The notes: generated by a model not told the origin, from the sequence alone. Positions 44,152-53,726 are shown, counted from the first letter of the stretch. The stretch is DNA of 64,000 nt from VRUE01 sp963753245 (GCA_963753245.1 CAVWBK010000001.1:186001-250000); one strand, 5' to 3'. Translations and numbers: made by a program.

Positions 44152-45010
44152 CTAGCCAGCAAGCTTGATGTTGACCTTGGCATCGGCCAGCACCTTGCCG
44201 CGCTTTGGGCTCTGGGCCCTGACCGTCGGGCCTTTGCCCCTAACCTTCCCGAGTCCGCGGTCGGCAGCCCTCGGCTTCTTCTTGGCGACCTTGAGCGTGC
44301 CGGTCAGCTTGGGAACAACGCAGTGCGCTCCCGGGGCAGGCGCCGGCTGGCAATCAGCGGCACGCTTGGGGAAGATTCGACATCCGCGTTGAAGGCGACC
44401 TCTTCTTTTCATCGTTGTACACGTGGGCCGACATTGAGCTGCTTGCGCCTTCGGGCAGTGGCGGGAAAATGCCCATGACTTCCGAGGTTGTGGGGGGGCC
44501 GACGAAGCCGATTTCTGCGGTGGTCGTTTCGTTGTCGATTCCGATCAGGTCGCCAGCTTGGACCGGGAGATTGGTCGTGAAGGTTGTCGATCCCGGTGCC
44601 CGCCGGCGTCTGGGCGGCGCTCGTCCCCACCGCTACGAAGTGACCGGCATCGTCTGCCCTCAGGACGCGGAGCTGGAAGGTGTCCCCACGGCTTGCTTGA
44701 CCCGCCAGCGCACGATCGTTCCGGCGGCAGGTACCGTCGCCTGGGCTCCGCTCTCCCCGAGTTTGATGTTCGCCAGCGTGCACAGCGGGGTGCACATGAC
44801 CAGCTGTTCGAAGGACGCAGTCAACGGGCTGCCGACGGTGACTGTACGCGCCCCGACGGGCAGCGGCTAAGGCCGCGGGTGGAGCGATCAACAGGACGAT
44901 GGACCCGGTGGATCCCAGGAGCGCGAGCGGAACCCGTCGGGGGTCGCGGCGAGGGGGACGTCCCACTCGCCCTCGGGGTCGATCGCGAAGATCACCGTGC
45001 ACACCCGAAC
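44152..45010 (-). pseudogene. Decayed secreted PASTA-domain protein gene
   Basis: Fragments of one protein are spread over three frames. The signal-peptide-like LALLGSTGSIVLLIAPPAALAA and TVTVGSPLTASFEQLVMCTP, GTIVRWRVKQA come first. Then, in another frame, DTFQLRVLRADDAGHFVAVG; then TTNLPVQAGDLIGIDNETT with EIGFVGPPTTSEVMGIFPPL; and finally CVVPKLTGTLKVAKKK with KVRGKGPTVRAQSPKRGKVL, a PASTA domain (44152-44330). At least four shifts are needed to join them. It lies beside the IS3 element (67 bp away), and decay after insertion is plausible. Assembly errors are the alternative. Confidence 0.72.
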
Positions 45011-45201
45011 AGCCTAGATCGACCTCTCTCTGCGGCACCGATCAGACCGCCTATCGGGACACGACCTCGGCCGCGGGCCGGCGGGCGGATTCGCAAGACG
45101 ACCGCCCGCCGGCGGTCTGCCCTATTCAGGGTGGACGGGCGTTTGCAACGAGTGTCTGGCTTCAGGGGTCGTTCGCTACCGACCCACCTCGAATTCGCGG
45201 A

Positions 45202-47781
45202 TCAGCACACGCTGAAGGTCACCTTCAGCGTCTTGGCCACGATCCGTGTCTGTTTCTTGCCGTGCTTGAGAATCGTCTTCTTGAAGGAGATCTTCACCCG
45301 CAGCGTGTGGGTGCCAGGGGTCAGCCCAGCGATAGGCAGCGACTCGGTGACCGGGACGTGGTGGGCGATCGCGTTTGGCAGATAGGCCGTCTTCTTCACG
45401 AACACAGGCTTACCGTGCTTCTTGACCGCCACGGCCTTGCCGTCGACCTCGTGGGTCTTCTTGACGCGCGTTGTGTGCTTGCGCCCCTTATCGATGAAGA
45501 ATTGCGCGAGCTTGAACTTCAGCTTCGGCTTCTTGTGCGCGACGCTCTTCGAGTTCAAGGTGACCGGGAGCTTGCCGCCTGCGGCCACGCACGCCGAGGG
45601 AGTCGTGAGGGTGATCAACTGATTGCCGAAGCTGGCCGTCGTCGTGGTGGTCGTGCCACCTCCTCCACCACCCCCAGGCGTGACCGTCAACGGCAGCACG
45701 AACGGCTGGTAGGGCTCCACCCCGAGACAGCTCGTCGTGTTCGAGCACCCCACAGCGTTGACGGAGAGGAGCCCGGAGACGCTCTGGGCGGTTCCGACGG
45801 TGCCGTCGGGGGCGATCGGCACCAGCACTCCCGCCCCCCCTTGCTCCGCGATGGTCGAGCCCGCGGCCACGCAGCCGCTTGAGCTCGGACAGGCCACGCC
45901 AAAGAGCTGGAAGTGCCCGGTGACGGTCTCGGGGGTGCCGGGGGCACCGCCGGGGGCGAGCGGTACCACAACCGCCGCGTTCGCCTCGGCGTTAGATCCG
46001 ACCGCGACGCAGCTGGTCGAGCTCGGGCACGCCACCCCCGGGAGACGGCTGGTCCCGGCAACGGTCTCGGCGCTGCCGGGGGTGCCGCTGGAAACCGGCA
46101 CCACAACCCCAACGCCGGCGTTTGATGCGGCGGCATTGGTCCCTGCTGCGAGGCAGCTGGTCGAGCTCGGGCACGCCACCGCGGAGAGATCGGTGGACCC
46201 GGCAATGTTCTGGGCGCTGCCCGGGGTGCCGCCGGTGATTGCCACCACGACTCCCGCGTTCGGTTCGCCGACGTCGGTCCCGACGGCTATGCAACTAGTC
46301 GCACTCGGACACGCCACGCCGTCGAGTTCGCTCGTCCCGGTGACTTCCTGGGCGGTGCCCGGGGTCCCGTTGGCGGCGAGCGGCACGACAACTCCCTCGG
46401 TCGCCTCAGCGTTGGTCCCGACCGCCACGCAGCTGGTCGAGCTCGGGCAGGCCACCGCGCTGAGCTCGAATGCACCAGGCACGGTGATCGCGGTGCCGGG
46501 TGTGCCGTCCGTGATCGGCACGACTACCCCGCCTGCGCCGAGCTCGGAGGCAACATTCCCGACCGCGAGGCAGCTGGTCGCGCTCGGACATGCCACGGCG
46601 GAGAGGCCGCTGGCACCTGTGATGGTCCGGGCGGTGCCCGGGGTCCCGTCGGCGGCGAGCGGCTCGACGACCGCCCCGGCGCCGTCGGCTTCTCCGCCAG
46701 CCAGACAGCTGGTCGCACTCGGACACGCCACGCCGTCGAGTTCGCTCGTCCCGGTGACTTCCTGGGCGGTGCCCGGGGTCCCGTTGGCGGCGAGCGGCAT
46801 CACAACTCCCTCGGTCACCTCGGAGTTGGTCCCGACCGCCACGCAGCTCGTCGCGCTCGGACAGGCCACTGCGCGCAGATCGTAGGTCCCGCTGACTTCG
46901 TGGACGGCGCCCGGGCTCCCGTTGGCGGCTAGCGGCACCGCTACCCCTTCGGAGACGTCGGGGTTGGTCCCGACCGCGACGCAGCTCGTCGCGCTCGGAC
47001 AGGCCACCCCGCCGAGACTGTCGGTCCCTGTGACGTCGTGGGCGGCGCCGGGGGTCCCGTCGGCGGCGAGCGGCACGACAACTCCTTCGGCCGCGCCGCT
47101 GTTCCCGACCGCGAGACAGCTCGTCGCGCTCAGACACGCCACCCCCTGGAGGCGCCCGGTCCCGGTGACAGTCTGGACGGCGCCCGGGGTCCCGTCGGCG
47201 GCGAGCGGCACCACTACTCCCACGCCTGCGCCATTGCCGCCGACCGCCACGCAGCTCGTCGCGCTCGGACACGCCACGCCGTAGAGGACGTTGGCGCCTG
47301 TGACGGTCTGGACGGTGCCGGGGGTCCCGTCGGCGGCAAGCGGCACCACTACTCCCACGCCTGCGCCATTGCCGCCGACCGCCACGCAGCTCGTCGCGCT
47401 CGGACACGCCACCCCGTAGAGATGGTCGGGACCGGCGACGAGCTGACCGCTGCCCGGGGTCCCGTCGGCGGCGAGCGGCAGCGCAAACCCGTCTTTCACA
47501 TCGCTTTGCCCGACCGTCACGCAGCTAGTCGCATTCGTACACGCCATCCCGTAGAGACCGAGGGCCCCCGTGACCATCTGGGGAGTGCCCTGTGTGACGA
47601 TGGGCGGGGCGTCAGCCAGCGCAGCAGGGGCCAGCACGGCGCTAAGCCCTACCGCCATCCCGATCCCCGCCAGCAGTCTCAGAACACGATCGAGCCCCCT
47701 GGGACCCCGCATTTCCACTGCGCCTGCGGCCTCTGCTGCGGTTCCAGCTGCCCATGGCTCTGTGACTACCGACGCCCTCAT
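45202..47781 (-). CDS. Secreted protein with 14 tandem 45-residue repeats
   Basis: 859 residues from ATG 47781 (GGGGAG upstream); the frame to 47865 has no better start. Signal peptide near residues 35-57, then thirteen full repeats plus one degenerate copy of the pattern L-x-G/A-VACPSATSCVAVG...GVVVPLAADGTPGTxxxVTGT. Each has a Cys pair six residues apart, giving a disulfide-stapled unit. This would form a solenoid or propeller. A C-terminal beta domain (SACVAAGGKLPVTLNSKS ... TLKVTFSVC) follows. Several repeats are almost identical at DNA level, showing recent duplication. Function unknown. Confidence 0.8.
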   Translation of the reverse strand: MRASVVTEPWAAGTAAEAAGAVEMRGPRGLDRVLRLLAGIGMAVGLSAVLAPAALADAPPIVTQGTPQMVTGALGLYGMACTNATSCVTVGQSDVKDGFALPLAADGTPGSGQLVAGPDHLYGVACPSATSCVAVGGNGAGVGVVVPLAADGTPGTVQTVTGANVLYGVACPSATSCVAVGGNGAGVGVVVPLAADGTPGAVQTVTGTGRLQGVACLSATSCLAVGNSGAAEGVVVPLAADGTPGAAHDVTGTDSLGGVACPSATSCVAVGTNPDVSEGVAVPLAANGSPGAVHEVSGTYDLRAVACPSATSCVAVGTNSEVTEGVVMPLAANGTPGTAQEVTGTSELDGVACPSATSCLAGGEADGAGAVVEPLAADGTPGTARTITGASGLSAVACPSATSCLAVGNVASELGAGGVVVPITDGTPGTAITVPGAFELSAVACPSSTSCVAVGTNAEATEGVVVPLAANGTPGTAQEVTGTSELDGVACPSATSCIAVGTDVGEPNAGVVVAITGGTPGSAQNIAGSTDLSAVACPSSTSCLAAGTNAAASNAGVGVVVPVSSGTPGSAETVAGTSRLPGVACPSSTSCVAVGSNAEANAAVVVPLAPGGAPGTPETVTGHFQLFGVACPSSSGCVAAGSTIAEQGGAGVLVPIAPDGTVGTAQSVSGLLSVNAVGCSNTTSCLGVEPYQPFVLPLTVTPGGGGGGGTTTTTTASFGNQLITLTTPSACVAAGGKLPVTLNSKSVAHKKPKLKFKLAQFFIDKGRKHTTRVKKTHEVDGKAVAVKKHGKPVFVKKTAYLPNAIAHHVPVTESLPIAGLTPGTHTLRVKISFKKTILKHGKKQTRIVAKTLKVTFSVC

Positions 47782-47927
47782 ACTCTCCCCACTCTCATAC
47801 TCCGGCCCCAGATAAAAATTAGCCCTTGCAAGGCCAACGATACCCTCTGGGTGCCCGATGGACAACCGCGTGATCGGGACGCCGAAGGCCGCCCCTCTCC
47901 CATTGAAGCGGCCGAGATCAGCGAGCG

Positions 47928-48560
47928 TCAGTGCTTCTTGTGCTTGTGCCTGTGATGCTTATGGTGCTTCTTGTGCTTGTGATGCGCCTTGGCAGATCCC
48001 GAGCCACCGCTGTTCCCAGACCCTGGCGCGCCGGTGGTCGTCGTGGCTGCCGGTCCAGGCATGGCGGGGGCGGTCGATGGCGAGAACCCCGACACGGGGC
48101 ACGAGGCCACGGCAGCTTCCTGGGTGAGCGTGTGGATGGCGCCGCCATTCAGGAGTCCCCAGGTACCGGGGAAAAGTTCGACCAGCGTGTGACCGCTGTA
48201 GCACATCTGCGTCGACGCCCCCACCGCTACGGCCGTGATGCAGACAATCGCTCCGTTGAAGGGGGAATTGCCGGCCGTGCACGCCGGAGCAGGCGCGATA
48301 CTGGTGGCGGGTTCGACCGATGCGAGAATGAATTGGGAGAGTGGTTCGGTGCCGGTGTTTTTGACCGTCACCAGATAGGACCCTCCTGCACCGATCGGCG
48401 CAATCGCTGCGGTTGCTTCTTCTCCTGCCCATGCCGGCGCGGCGAAAGCCAGTGAGATCACCGCAGCGCTGCCGGCCATGACGGCGACGATGCGGCCACC
48501 TCTGCGCAGGCGGCCAAAGCTGCAACCCGCAGATCGTCCTCGGCCAAAGTTCATGAACAA
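47928..48560 (-). CDS. Secreted protein with His/Lys-rich tail
   Basis: 210 residues with a signal peptide (IVAVMAGSAAVISLAFAAPAWA). A beta-sandwich-like domain follows (GSYLVTVKNTGTEPLSQFILAS, CYSGHTLVELFPGTWG) with several cysteines (PACTAG, IVCITA, QMCYSG, ASCPVSG). The C-terminal 40 residues are Gly/Ser-rich and then K/H repeats (HHKHKKHHKHHRHKHKKH). The tail resembles that of the PKD protein at 40.4 kb although the bodies differ. Possibly metal binding or wall association; not shown. Confidence 0.72.
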   Translation of the reverse strand: MFMNFGRGRSAGCSFGRLRRGGRIVAVMAGSAAVISLAFAAPAWAGEEATAAIAPIGAGGSYLVTVKNTGTEPLSQFILASVEPATSIAPAPACTAGNSPFNGAIVCITAVAVGASTQMCYSGHTLVELFPGTWGLLNGGAIHTLTQEAAVASCPVSGFSPSTAPAMPGPAATTTTGAPGSGNSGGSGSAKAHHKHKKHHKHHRHKHKKH

Positions 48561-48654
48561 CCACCCTCCCGTTCCATCACCGTCCAGATGTGGAAGTTCT
48601 ACTACCGCAGCTTCTCGGAGTCAACTGGCCACAACAGGACCTGCGCCGCTGCCC

Positions 48655-49522
48655 TCAAGCTGTCGACCGCAATCGGCAAGTCTTTGATCCAGTCAATGCT
48701 TCGCCTCGACCAAATCTGACCGTCACCGCTTGGGCGCCGGCGAAGAGCTTGGCGAGGAGGAGTGTGACCACCAACGCCGCGAGACTGAGCGACCGGAGGA
48801 CCCGACCGATCTCGCCGATGGTCAGCCTCCGGCGCATAACCGCGATCCCGGTCGCTGCCAGGCCGATAACCAGGACCGGAAGAGCGGGTCGGCGGAGGAT
48901 CAGAATGGTCGCGATGACAAGGATCGTTGCAGCAGCGCGAGGGTCGGCCCCGGCCAGGAGGGTGTCTCCCTCAGGCAGGGGCGGGCGTGGTGGTCGCGGC
49001 CTGCGAGATTGCGGCGAAACAGCACGAGCAATCCGAGGGCGGTGACGATCGCGGCGCTCGCCGCCTCGGGGAAGATCTGCACCGCGAAGTCAGATCCCGA
49101 AGCGGGTCCCTGGGAGAGGACGAGCAGGATCGTCAAGTTCGAACCGGGCAGGAGGAGGGACGATGCGTTTGCCATGAACACGCAGCCGTAGAGGACGGGC
49201 TCGACGACGGCGCGGCGCTGCCGGGCGACGAGGATCAGGACCGGGTGAGGAGGACGACGGCGGTGTTGAGGTTTCAGCACGGCGGTGACCAGGAGAACCA
49301 AACCCAACGCTGCCGGCAGCAGCACCGCCGGCCCGCCCGGAACTCGTTGAAGCTGGCCGCCACCCAAGCGAAGAGGCCGTCGCGATAGGCCAGCAGCCCG
49401 ACGAGGAGCAGCCCGATGAACAGTGCAGAAGGTGGCCAAGATGCGCAAGCGCTGGAGAGAGGTCGTTCACGCCTCCTCCCTACCCGGCCCCGATAGCCGG
49501 GGCTGGCCAAAAGCGATGACAT
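48655..49522 (-). pseudogene. ArsB/SLC13-like anion transporter remnant
   Basis: Three frames together give the middle of an ArsB-type permease. The frame from 49522 encodes ALFIGLLLVGLLAYRDGLFAW. Another (to 48900) encodes PAVLLPAALGLVLLVTAVL, then PVLILVARQRRAVVEPVLYG and VFMANASSLLLPGSNLTILLVL, the hallmark of the ArsB family. A third (48655-48837) encodes GRVLRSLSLAALVVTLLLAK. Two or more frameshifts separate them, and the C-terminal half of the transporter is missing. Not functional as written. Arsenite export is the known role of the family, but no ars genes are near. Confidence 0.75.
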
Positions 49523-49607
49523 GAGCGGCGCAGACCGCCTCGGCGCTTGTCCCCAGTCGACGCATCCCGCACCTTGTGAAAGACGGCTTGGTTACGAATC
49601 AGAGTCT

Positions 49608-50012
49608 TTACGCCGAAGTCGCGCCCGATCGCTCGCGCAAGACAACCACGGCCGTAGCCACCCCCGACAGGGCAAACCCGGTCAGGTAGACGCTGGTGCG
49701 CTTCGGTAGATAGCCGCCGCGCCCTGCGGCGATTCCGGCGAGGGTGTCGGCGCTGTCGCACACCAGACCAGCGAGCAGCCACCCTCGCTGAACCTCTCCA
49801 TTAGTTCCGTAAGTGCCGCAGGCGAGAACGAGATCGCGCACGGCCAGCACCCGAGCCAGGTAGACAGCCTGTGGATTCCCAACCATGTCGAGACCGAGCG
49901 CCGTGCCGACAGGCCGTGGCGCCAGCCACGCCGCAACGCCGAAGGTCATCCGACCCCAGATCAAGCCGTTGAGTGCCAGCTTGCTCGCAAGGACCCGAGT
50001 CACGGCGACCAT
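49608..50012 (-). CDS. DUF4267-like membrane protein
   Basis: 134 residues with about four hydrophobic segments (WGRMTFGVAAWLAPRPVGTALG, LARVLAVRDLVLACGTYG, WLLAGLVCDSADTLAGIAAG, YLTGFALSGVATAVVVL). The arginine-containing LARVLAVRDLVLA matches the DUF4267 pattern. Function unknown. Upstream of it lies the Crp/Fnr-like palindrome at 50141, but ctaG is closer. Confidence 0.7.
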   Translation of the reverse strand: MVAVTRVLASKLALNGLIWGRMTFGVAAWLAPRPVGTALGLDMVGNPQAVYLARVLAVRDLVLACGTYGTNGEVQRGWLLAGLVCDSADTLAGIAAGRGGYLPKRTSVYLTGFALSGVATAVVVLRERSGATSA

Positions 50013-50140
50013 CGTATGGTCAAAGCTGGCTCCTTGGGCGAAGGAGAAGTCGGGTCGAGGGGCCGCCCGGCCCCGCTGGACTCGAGCCGCTGCTGAGTCT
50101 TTCGCGCCGACCCCCGCGAGGATTCCCAGCTGTTCGCGTT

Positions 50141-50154
50141 GTCATCGCACTGAC
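50141..50154. promoter_or_regulatory. GTCA-N6-TGAC palindrome upstream of ctaG
   Basis: GTCA TCGCAC TGAC, extended to TTGTCA...TGACAT. It ends 45 bp before the ctaG ATG. One of a family of sites repeated in this island (see 53663-53676, 54473-54486, 54670-54683, 59212-59225). Candidate binding site for the Crp/Fnr-type regulator at 53727. Confidence 0.55.
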
Positions 50155-50199
50155 ATCCATCGACCCGCCCGGCCCCCCGACCGATAGAACAGAGGTTCG

Positions 50200-51102
50200 A
50201 TGAACCTCGATCTGACGCTCGATTGGAGCACGGTCAGCTCGATCACGCTGCCGCTGCTGATCGGCATCGCCTACTTCCACAGGGTCGGTCAGTTGCGCGA
50301 GCGCGGACGCCAACCAAGCACGCTTCGCCAGGCTTGCCTTGCCTGCGCTGTGGCGCTGATTGTGCTCGCCACCGTCGGACCGCTGGACGCGCTCGCCGAC
50401 GACTTCGTCTTCGGCCACATGATTCAGCACACGCTGCTGCTCGACGAGATCTCGTTGCTGCTGGCTCTTGGCCTCACCGGCCCCGTCCTCGCTCCGATCC
50501 TGAGCAAGCCGGGAATCAGGCGGCTCCAGGCCCTGATGCACCCTGCGGCAGCCGCCAGCCTCTGGATTGCGGTGATGTACGGCTGGCACACGCCGCCGCT
50601 CTACCAGGCAGCCGAGGAAAGCGAGGTCATCCACCTGCTGGAGCACTCCTGCTTTATCGCCGCTGGGGTGACGATGTGGCTTGCCCTGCTCGGCCCATTC
50701 CCGAAGCCTGAGTGGTTTGGCAACGGTGCCAAGGCGATCTACGTCGGCGTCGTGCACTTCTCCAGCATGGGCCTCGCCAACATCCTCATGTGGTCAGGAA
50801 CCGTCCTTTACCCCTTTTATGAAGCCAGCGACAGGGCCCACCACGTCGAACCGCTCGGCGACCAGAGCATCGCGGGGGTAATCCTCATGGTGCAGAGCAT
50901 GATCCTGATGCTCGGCGTGCTCTTCTGGATCGTGCTGCGTTGGGCGCGGGAGGAGACCGAGCGCCAGGAGCTGCTCGACCTCGCCTACGAACATGGAGTC
51001 GAGCTCGACACCCAGCGTGCCGGCCGCGCGGTGGCTGCAGGACGTGGTGCTGAACTGCGCCAGCGGGTTGTCTCTCGGCACGAATTCGAGAACACGAGCT
51101 AG
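50200..51102 (+). CDS. ctaG: CtaG family cytochrome c oxidase assembly protein
   Basis: 300-residue, seven-helix membrane protein of the Caa3-type CtaG family, needed for copper insertion in cytochrome oxidase of Gram-positive bacteria. Histidines in DFVFGHMIQHTLLLDE, MYGWHTPPLY, HLLEHSCF and VGVVHFSSMG match metal-binding positions of the family. A Sco1-like gene (broken) follows 23 bp later, which fits a joint job in Cu-A/Cu-B assembly. The palindrome at 50141 stands in its promoter region. Confidence 0.87.
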   Translation: MNLDLTLDWSTVSSITLPLLIGIAYFHRVGQLRERGRQPSTLRQACLACAVALIVLATVGPLDALADDFVFGHMIQHTLLLDEISLLLALGLTGPVLAPILSKPGIRRLQALMHPAAAASLWIAVMYGWHTPPLYQAAEESEVIHLLEHSCFIAAGVTMWLALLGPFPKPEWFGNGAKAIYVGVVHFSSMGLANILMWSGTVLYPFYEASDRAHHVEPLGDQSIAGVILMVQSMILMLGVLFWIVLRWAREETERQELLDLAYEHGVELDTQRAGRAVAAGRGAELRQRVVSRHEFENTS

Positions 51103-51125
51103 GGGGCGCGAGATGGCAGTGGGAT

Positions 51126-51800
51126 GTGACGAACAGCGATTGCACTCGGTCTACTGGCGCTCGCAGGACCGGCCGCCGTGCCGAGCGGTTGTGGCGGGTC
51201 GGCGCACGAAGCCGGTTCGTCGGCGCCACGCTTCACGGGTGGCGACGAGGTGCCGGCGAAACCCGCGGCACCGATCCACCTGAGGGACTGCCGCTGACAC
51301 ATTGTCAACCTTGCCGCGCTGAAGCGAAAGCCGGTCTTCGTCGCCTCTCTCTCACGCACTGCACGGACCTCTGTCCGATCGTCGGGGCGAAGGTCGACAT
51401 GGCCTACTGGCTACTTGGGCCGCACGAGCAGCGCCCTCTCTTTCTCGCCGGCTCGGTCGATCCCGCCCGCGACACCAGCCAGCGCAGAGAAGTTCAACCG
51501 AGAGCACGACACCAACGGCGAGATCGACTGGCTCCTCGGCAGCCGCTCCGAACTGGCCCCAGTGTGGAAGGCATGGGACATCGCGCCGGAACGTGAAGGG
51601 ACACATCTCGAGGTGATCGAGCATTCGGCCGACATCTACAGGGTCGGCGCGGACGGAAATGTCCAAGTGCTCTACCCACCGGACCTCAAGCCAGAGCTGC
51701 TCGCGGGGGACGTCCGGACTCTGGCTGCCCTCTGGCGATCCGCAGAAAGGGCGTGCCCGGTCTCTGAAATCAGGAGGGCATGGGCGCGGTCGATGTCTTC
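51126..51800 (+). pseudogene. Broken Sco1/SenC copper chaperone gene
   Basis: Reading frames that together spell a Sco1-type lipoprotein. A signal and lipobox-like IALGLLALAGPAAVPSGCGG, then TGGDEVPAKPAAPIHLRDC come first. After a nonsense TGA, HIVNLAALKRKPVFVASLS appears. In another frame, HCTDLCPIVGAKVDMAYWLL carries the CxxxC copper site. In a further frame PASAEKFNREHDTNGEIDWL, then KAWDIAPEREGTHLEVIEH hold the conserved His region. A stop and at least three frameshifts are required. Probably inactive, or a region of poor assembly. In an intact form it would deliver copper to cytochrome oxidase with CtaG. Confidence 0.75.
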
Positions 51801-53599
51801 GCGGGCCGATCGGAGGTCGCAGCGGCCTGCTTCTGATCACCGGAACGACGGGCATAGGCGCGCAGGATGTCGCGATGATCGAGCCACCCGACCATCGTCC
51901 GGTCGGCGGCGAGAACCGGAAGACCCTCCCGATCCCCGCCTGTAAGCCAATCGACCGCCAGGGATAGCGACTCGGTGGGATGCAGCTCCGGAACCTCTTC
52001 GGCCAGGGCGCCGATAGTGGCGGGCAGGTCGTCGGCCTCACGCTCCAAGTCACGCACGGAGACGACCCCGAGTAGCTCCCCCGCCTCGTCAATCACCGGA
52101 AGGGCGTTGTGCCCTGCGCCAAGGAAGGTGGCGACGGCCTCGGTCGCGGGAGCGGCGGCGGCGATCGGCGTCAGCGGCGGCGCCATCGCATCGCCGATCG
52201 AGAGCCCGGCCAGCGCCGCGCTCGAGGCGGGTCGTTCGATGTCGATGCCGCGGCGGCGCAGCTTCAGGGTGTAGATCGAGTCCTCGCTCAGCGCCCGGCT
52301 GAGCGCGGTCGCGACGACCACAGCCAGCATCAGCGGCAGGATGATCGAGTAGTCGCCGGTCAGCTCGAAAACGATCAGCACGGCGGTGATCGGGGCACGG
52401 CCGGCGGCGGCGAAGACAGCCGCCATTCCAACCAGACCGTAGGCGCCGGCGCTCGCCGTAGCGCCGGGCAGGATCGCGTGGACGGCGACGCCAAAGGCGC
52501 TCCCCAGCATCGCCCCCATGAACAGCGATGGAGCGAAGACCCCGCCCGAGCCTCCGATCGCCATCGTCAGGCTGGTGGCGAGGACCTTCCCGGCCAGCAG
52601 GGCGATCAGGAGGGCCAGCGCGTACTGGCCGGCGATCGCGTTTTCGAGCACCGGGTACCCCACTCCGTACATCTCCGGCAAAACCAGCAGCAGGCACCCG
52701 AGTAGCAGGCCACCGACGGCGGGACGCAGCCAGGCGGGACCGCGCCAGATCCGGTCGGCGAGGTCCTCCGAGCCATAGAGAACACGAATGAAGACGACAC
52801 CGACCAGCGCCGCGGCGACGCCGAGCAGCGCGTAGAGCGGATACTCGACCGCATTGTGGAGCCTGAACGCGGGCAGGGTCAGAAAGGCTTCACCGCCGAA
52901 GGCGAGCCGCCCCACCGCGGTCGCGACCACCGAGCTGAGGACAACGACGCCAAAGTTCCTGGTCTGGAAGTCGCGCAGGATCAGCTCCAGGGCGAAGAAG
53001 ACGCCAGCGATCGGGGCGTTGAAGGTGGCCGCGATCCCGCCGGCGGCGCCACAGGCAACCAGCAGCCGGGTCTCCTGGCCGGCCAGGCGGGTCAGCTGCG
53101 CGAGGCCCGAGCCAAGCGCCGAGCCGATCTGCACGATCGGTCCCTCGCGACCAACCGAGCCGCCGGCACCGATGCAGAGCGCCGAGGCGAGCGACTTAAC
53201 CACCGGCACCCGTCGGCGGATCCGGCCTTCGTTGGAGTGGACCGCGAGCATCACCTCAGGCACTCCGTGGCCGCGGGCCTCCGGGGCGAAGCGATAGACC
53301 AGCGGCCCGTATAGCAGACCCCCGATCACCGGCACCACCAACACGACGAAAGGGCCGAGGATCGGCAGGTGCGGGTTGCTGAAGTGGCCGAGATCGCTGG
53401 GATCGCTGTGCCCGCTGAAGAGCTCGGTGAACCCCTCGATCATGTAGCGGAAGCCGATTGCGCCGAGCCCGGAGCCCACGCCGATCAAGAGCGCCAGACC
53501 GGCAAGGAGGCCGCCCTCGCCGCCCAGCAGGGCGCTGAGCCGAGGCGCCCAGGCGCGGGCAGGGAGAGCTCCGATCGGGGACGCAGGGGATTGCCTCAC
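51770..53599 (-). CDS. ClC family chloride channel/transporter with CBS domains
   Basis: 609 residues. ClC signatures are intact: GSVGREGP with the gating Glu, GGIAATFNAPIAG and GGSGGVFAPSLF; helices span about 30-440. Two CBS domains follow (about 455-590: IGDAMAPPLTPIAAAAPATEAV and TESLSLAVDWLTGGDREGLPVL), which can bind adenine nucleotides and regulate transport. The Glu suggests an anion/proton exchanger. Diverges from the Crp/Fnr gene across a 127-bp gap holding a palindrome. Confidence 0.92.
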   Translation of the reverse strand: MRQSPASPIGALPARAWAPRLSALLGGEGGLLAGLALLIGVGSGLGAIGFRYMIEGFTELFSGHSDPSDLGHFSNPHLPILGPFVVLVVPVIGGLLYGPLVYRFAPEARGHGVPEVMLAVHSNEGRIRRRVPVVKSLASALCIGAGGSVGREGPIVQIGSALGSGLAQLTRLAGQETRLLVACGAAGGIAATFNAPIAGVFFALELILRDFQTRNFGVVVLSSVVATAVGRLAFGGEAFLTLPAFRLHNAVEYPLYALLGVAAALVGVVFIRVLYGSEDLADRIWRGPAWLRPAVGGLLLGCLLLVLPEMYGVGYPVLENAIAGQYALALLIALLAGKVLATSLTMAIGGSGGVFAPSLFMGAMLGSAFGVAVHAILPGATASAGAYGLVGMAAVFAAAGRAPITAVLIVFELTGDYSIILPLMLAVVVATALSRALSEDSIYTLKLRRRGIDIERPASSAALAGLSIGDAMAPPLTPIAAAAPATEAVATFLGAGHNALPVIDEAGELLGVVSVRDLEREADDLPATIGALAEEVPELHPTESLSLAVDWLTGGDREGLPVLAADRTMVGWLDHRDILRAYARRSGDQKQAAATSDRPAKTSTAPMPS

Positions 53600-53662
53600 C
53601 GCCCGACAGTAGGAGATAGGTGCCGCGCTGCGGTCCGGCAGAGGCGACTGAGACGCAGAGTT

Positions 53663-53676
53663 GTCAGAGCTATGAC
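53663..53676. promoter_or_regulatory. GTCA-N6-TGAC operator between ClC and Crp/Fnr genes
   Basis: GTCA GAGCTA TGAC; the symmetric match extends to GTTGTCA/TGACAAC (53660-53679). It lies 61 bp upstream of the ClC start and 48 bp before the regulator's GTG. Probably an autoregulatory and ClC-controlling site. N6 spacing and TGTCA half-sites resemble Crp-family sites (TGTGA-N6-TCACA). Confidence 0.65.
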
Positions 53677-53726
53677 AACACTCCCATCCGGGCCACCACC
53701 GGCGAGTCTGCGGCTAGGCTTGCGCG

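Noticed and set aside
46406..47407. Long Arg-rich minus-strand frame
   Set aside because: Shadow of the 14-repeat gene in another frame; Arg/Asp-rich composition is typical of shifted GC-rich sequence.
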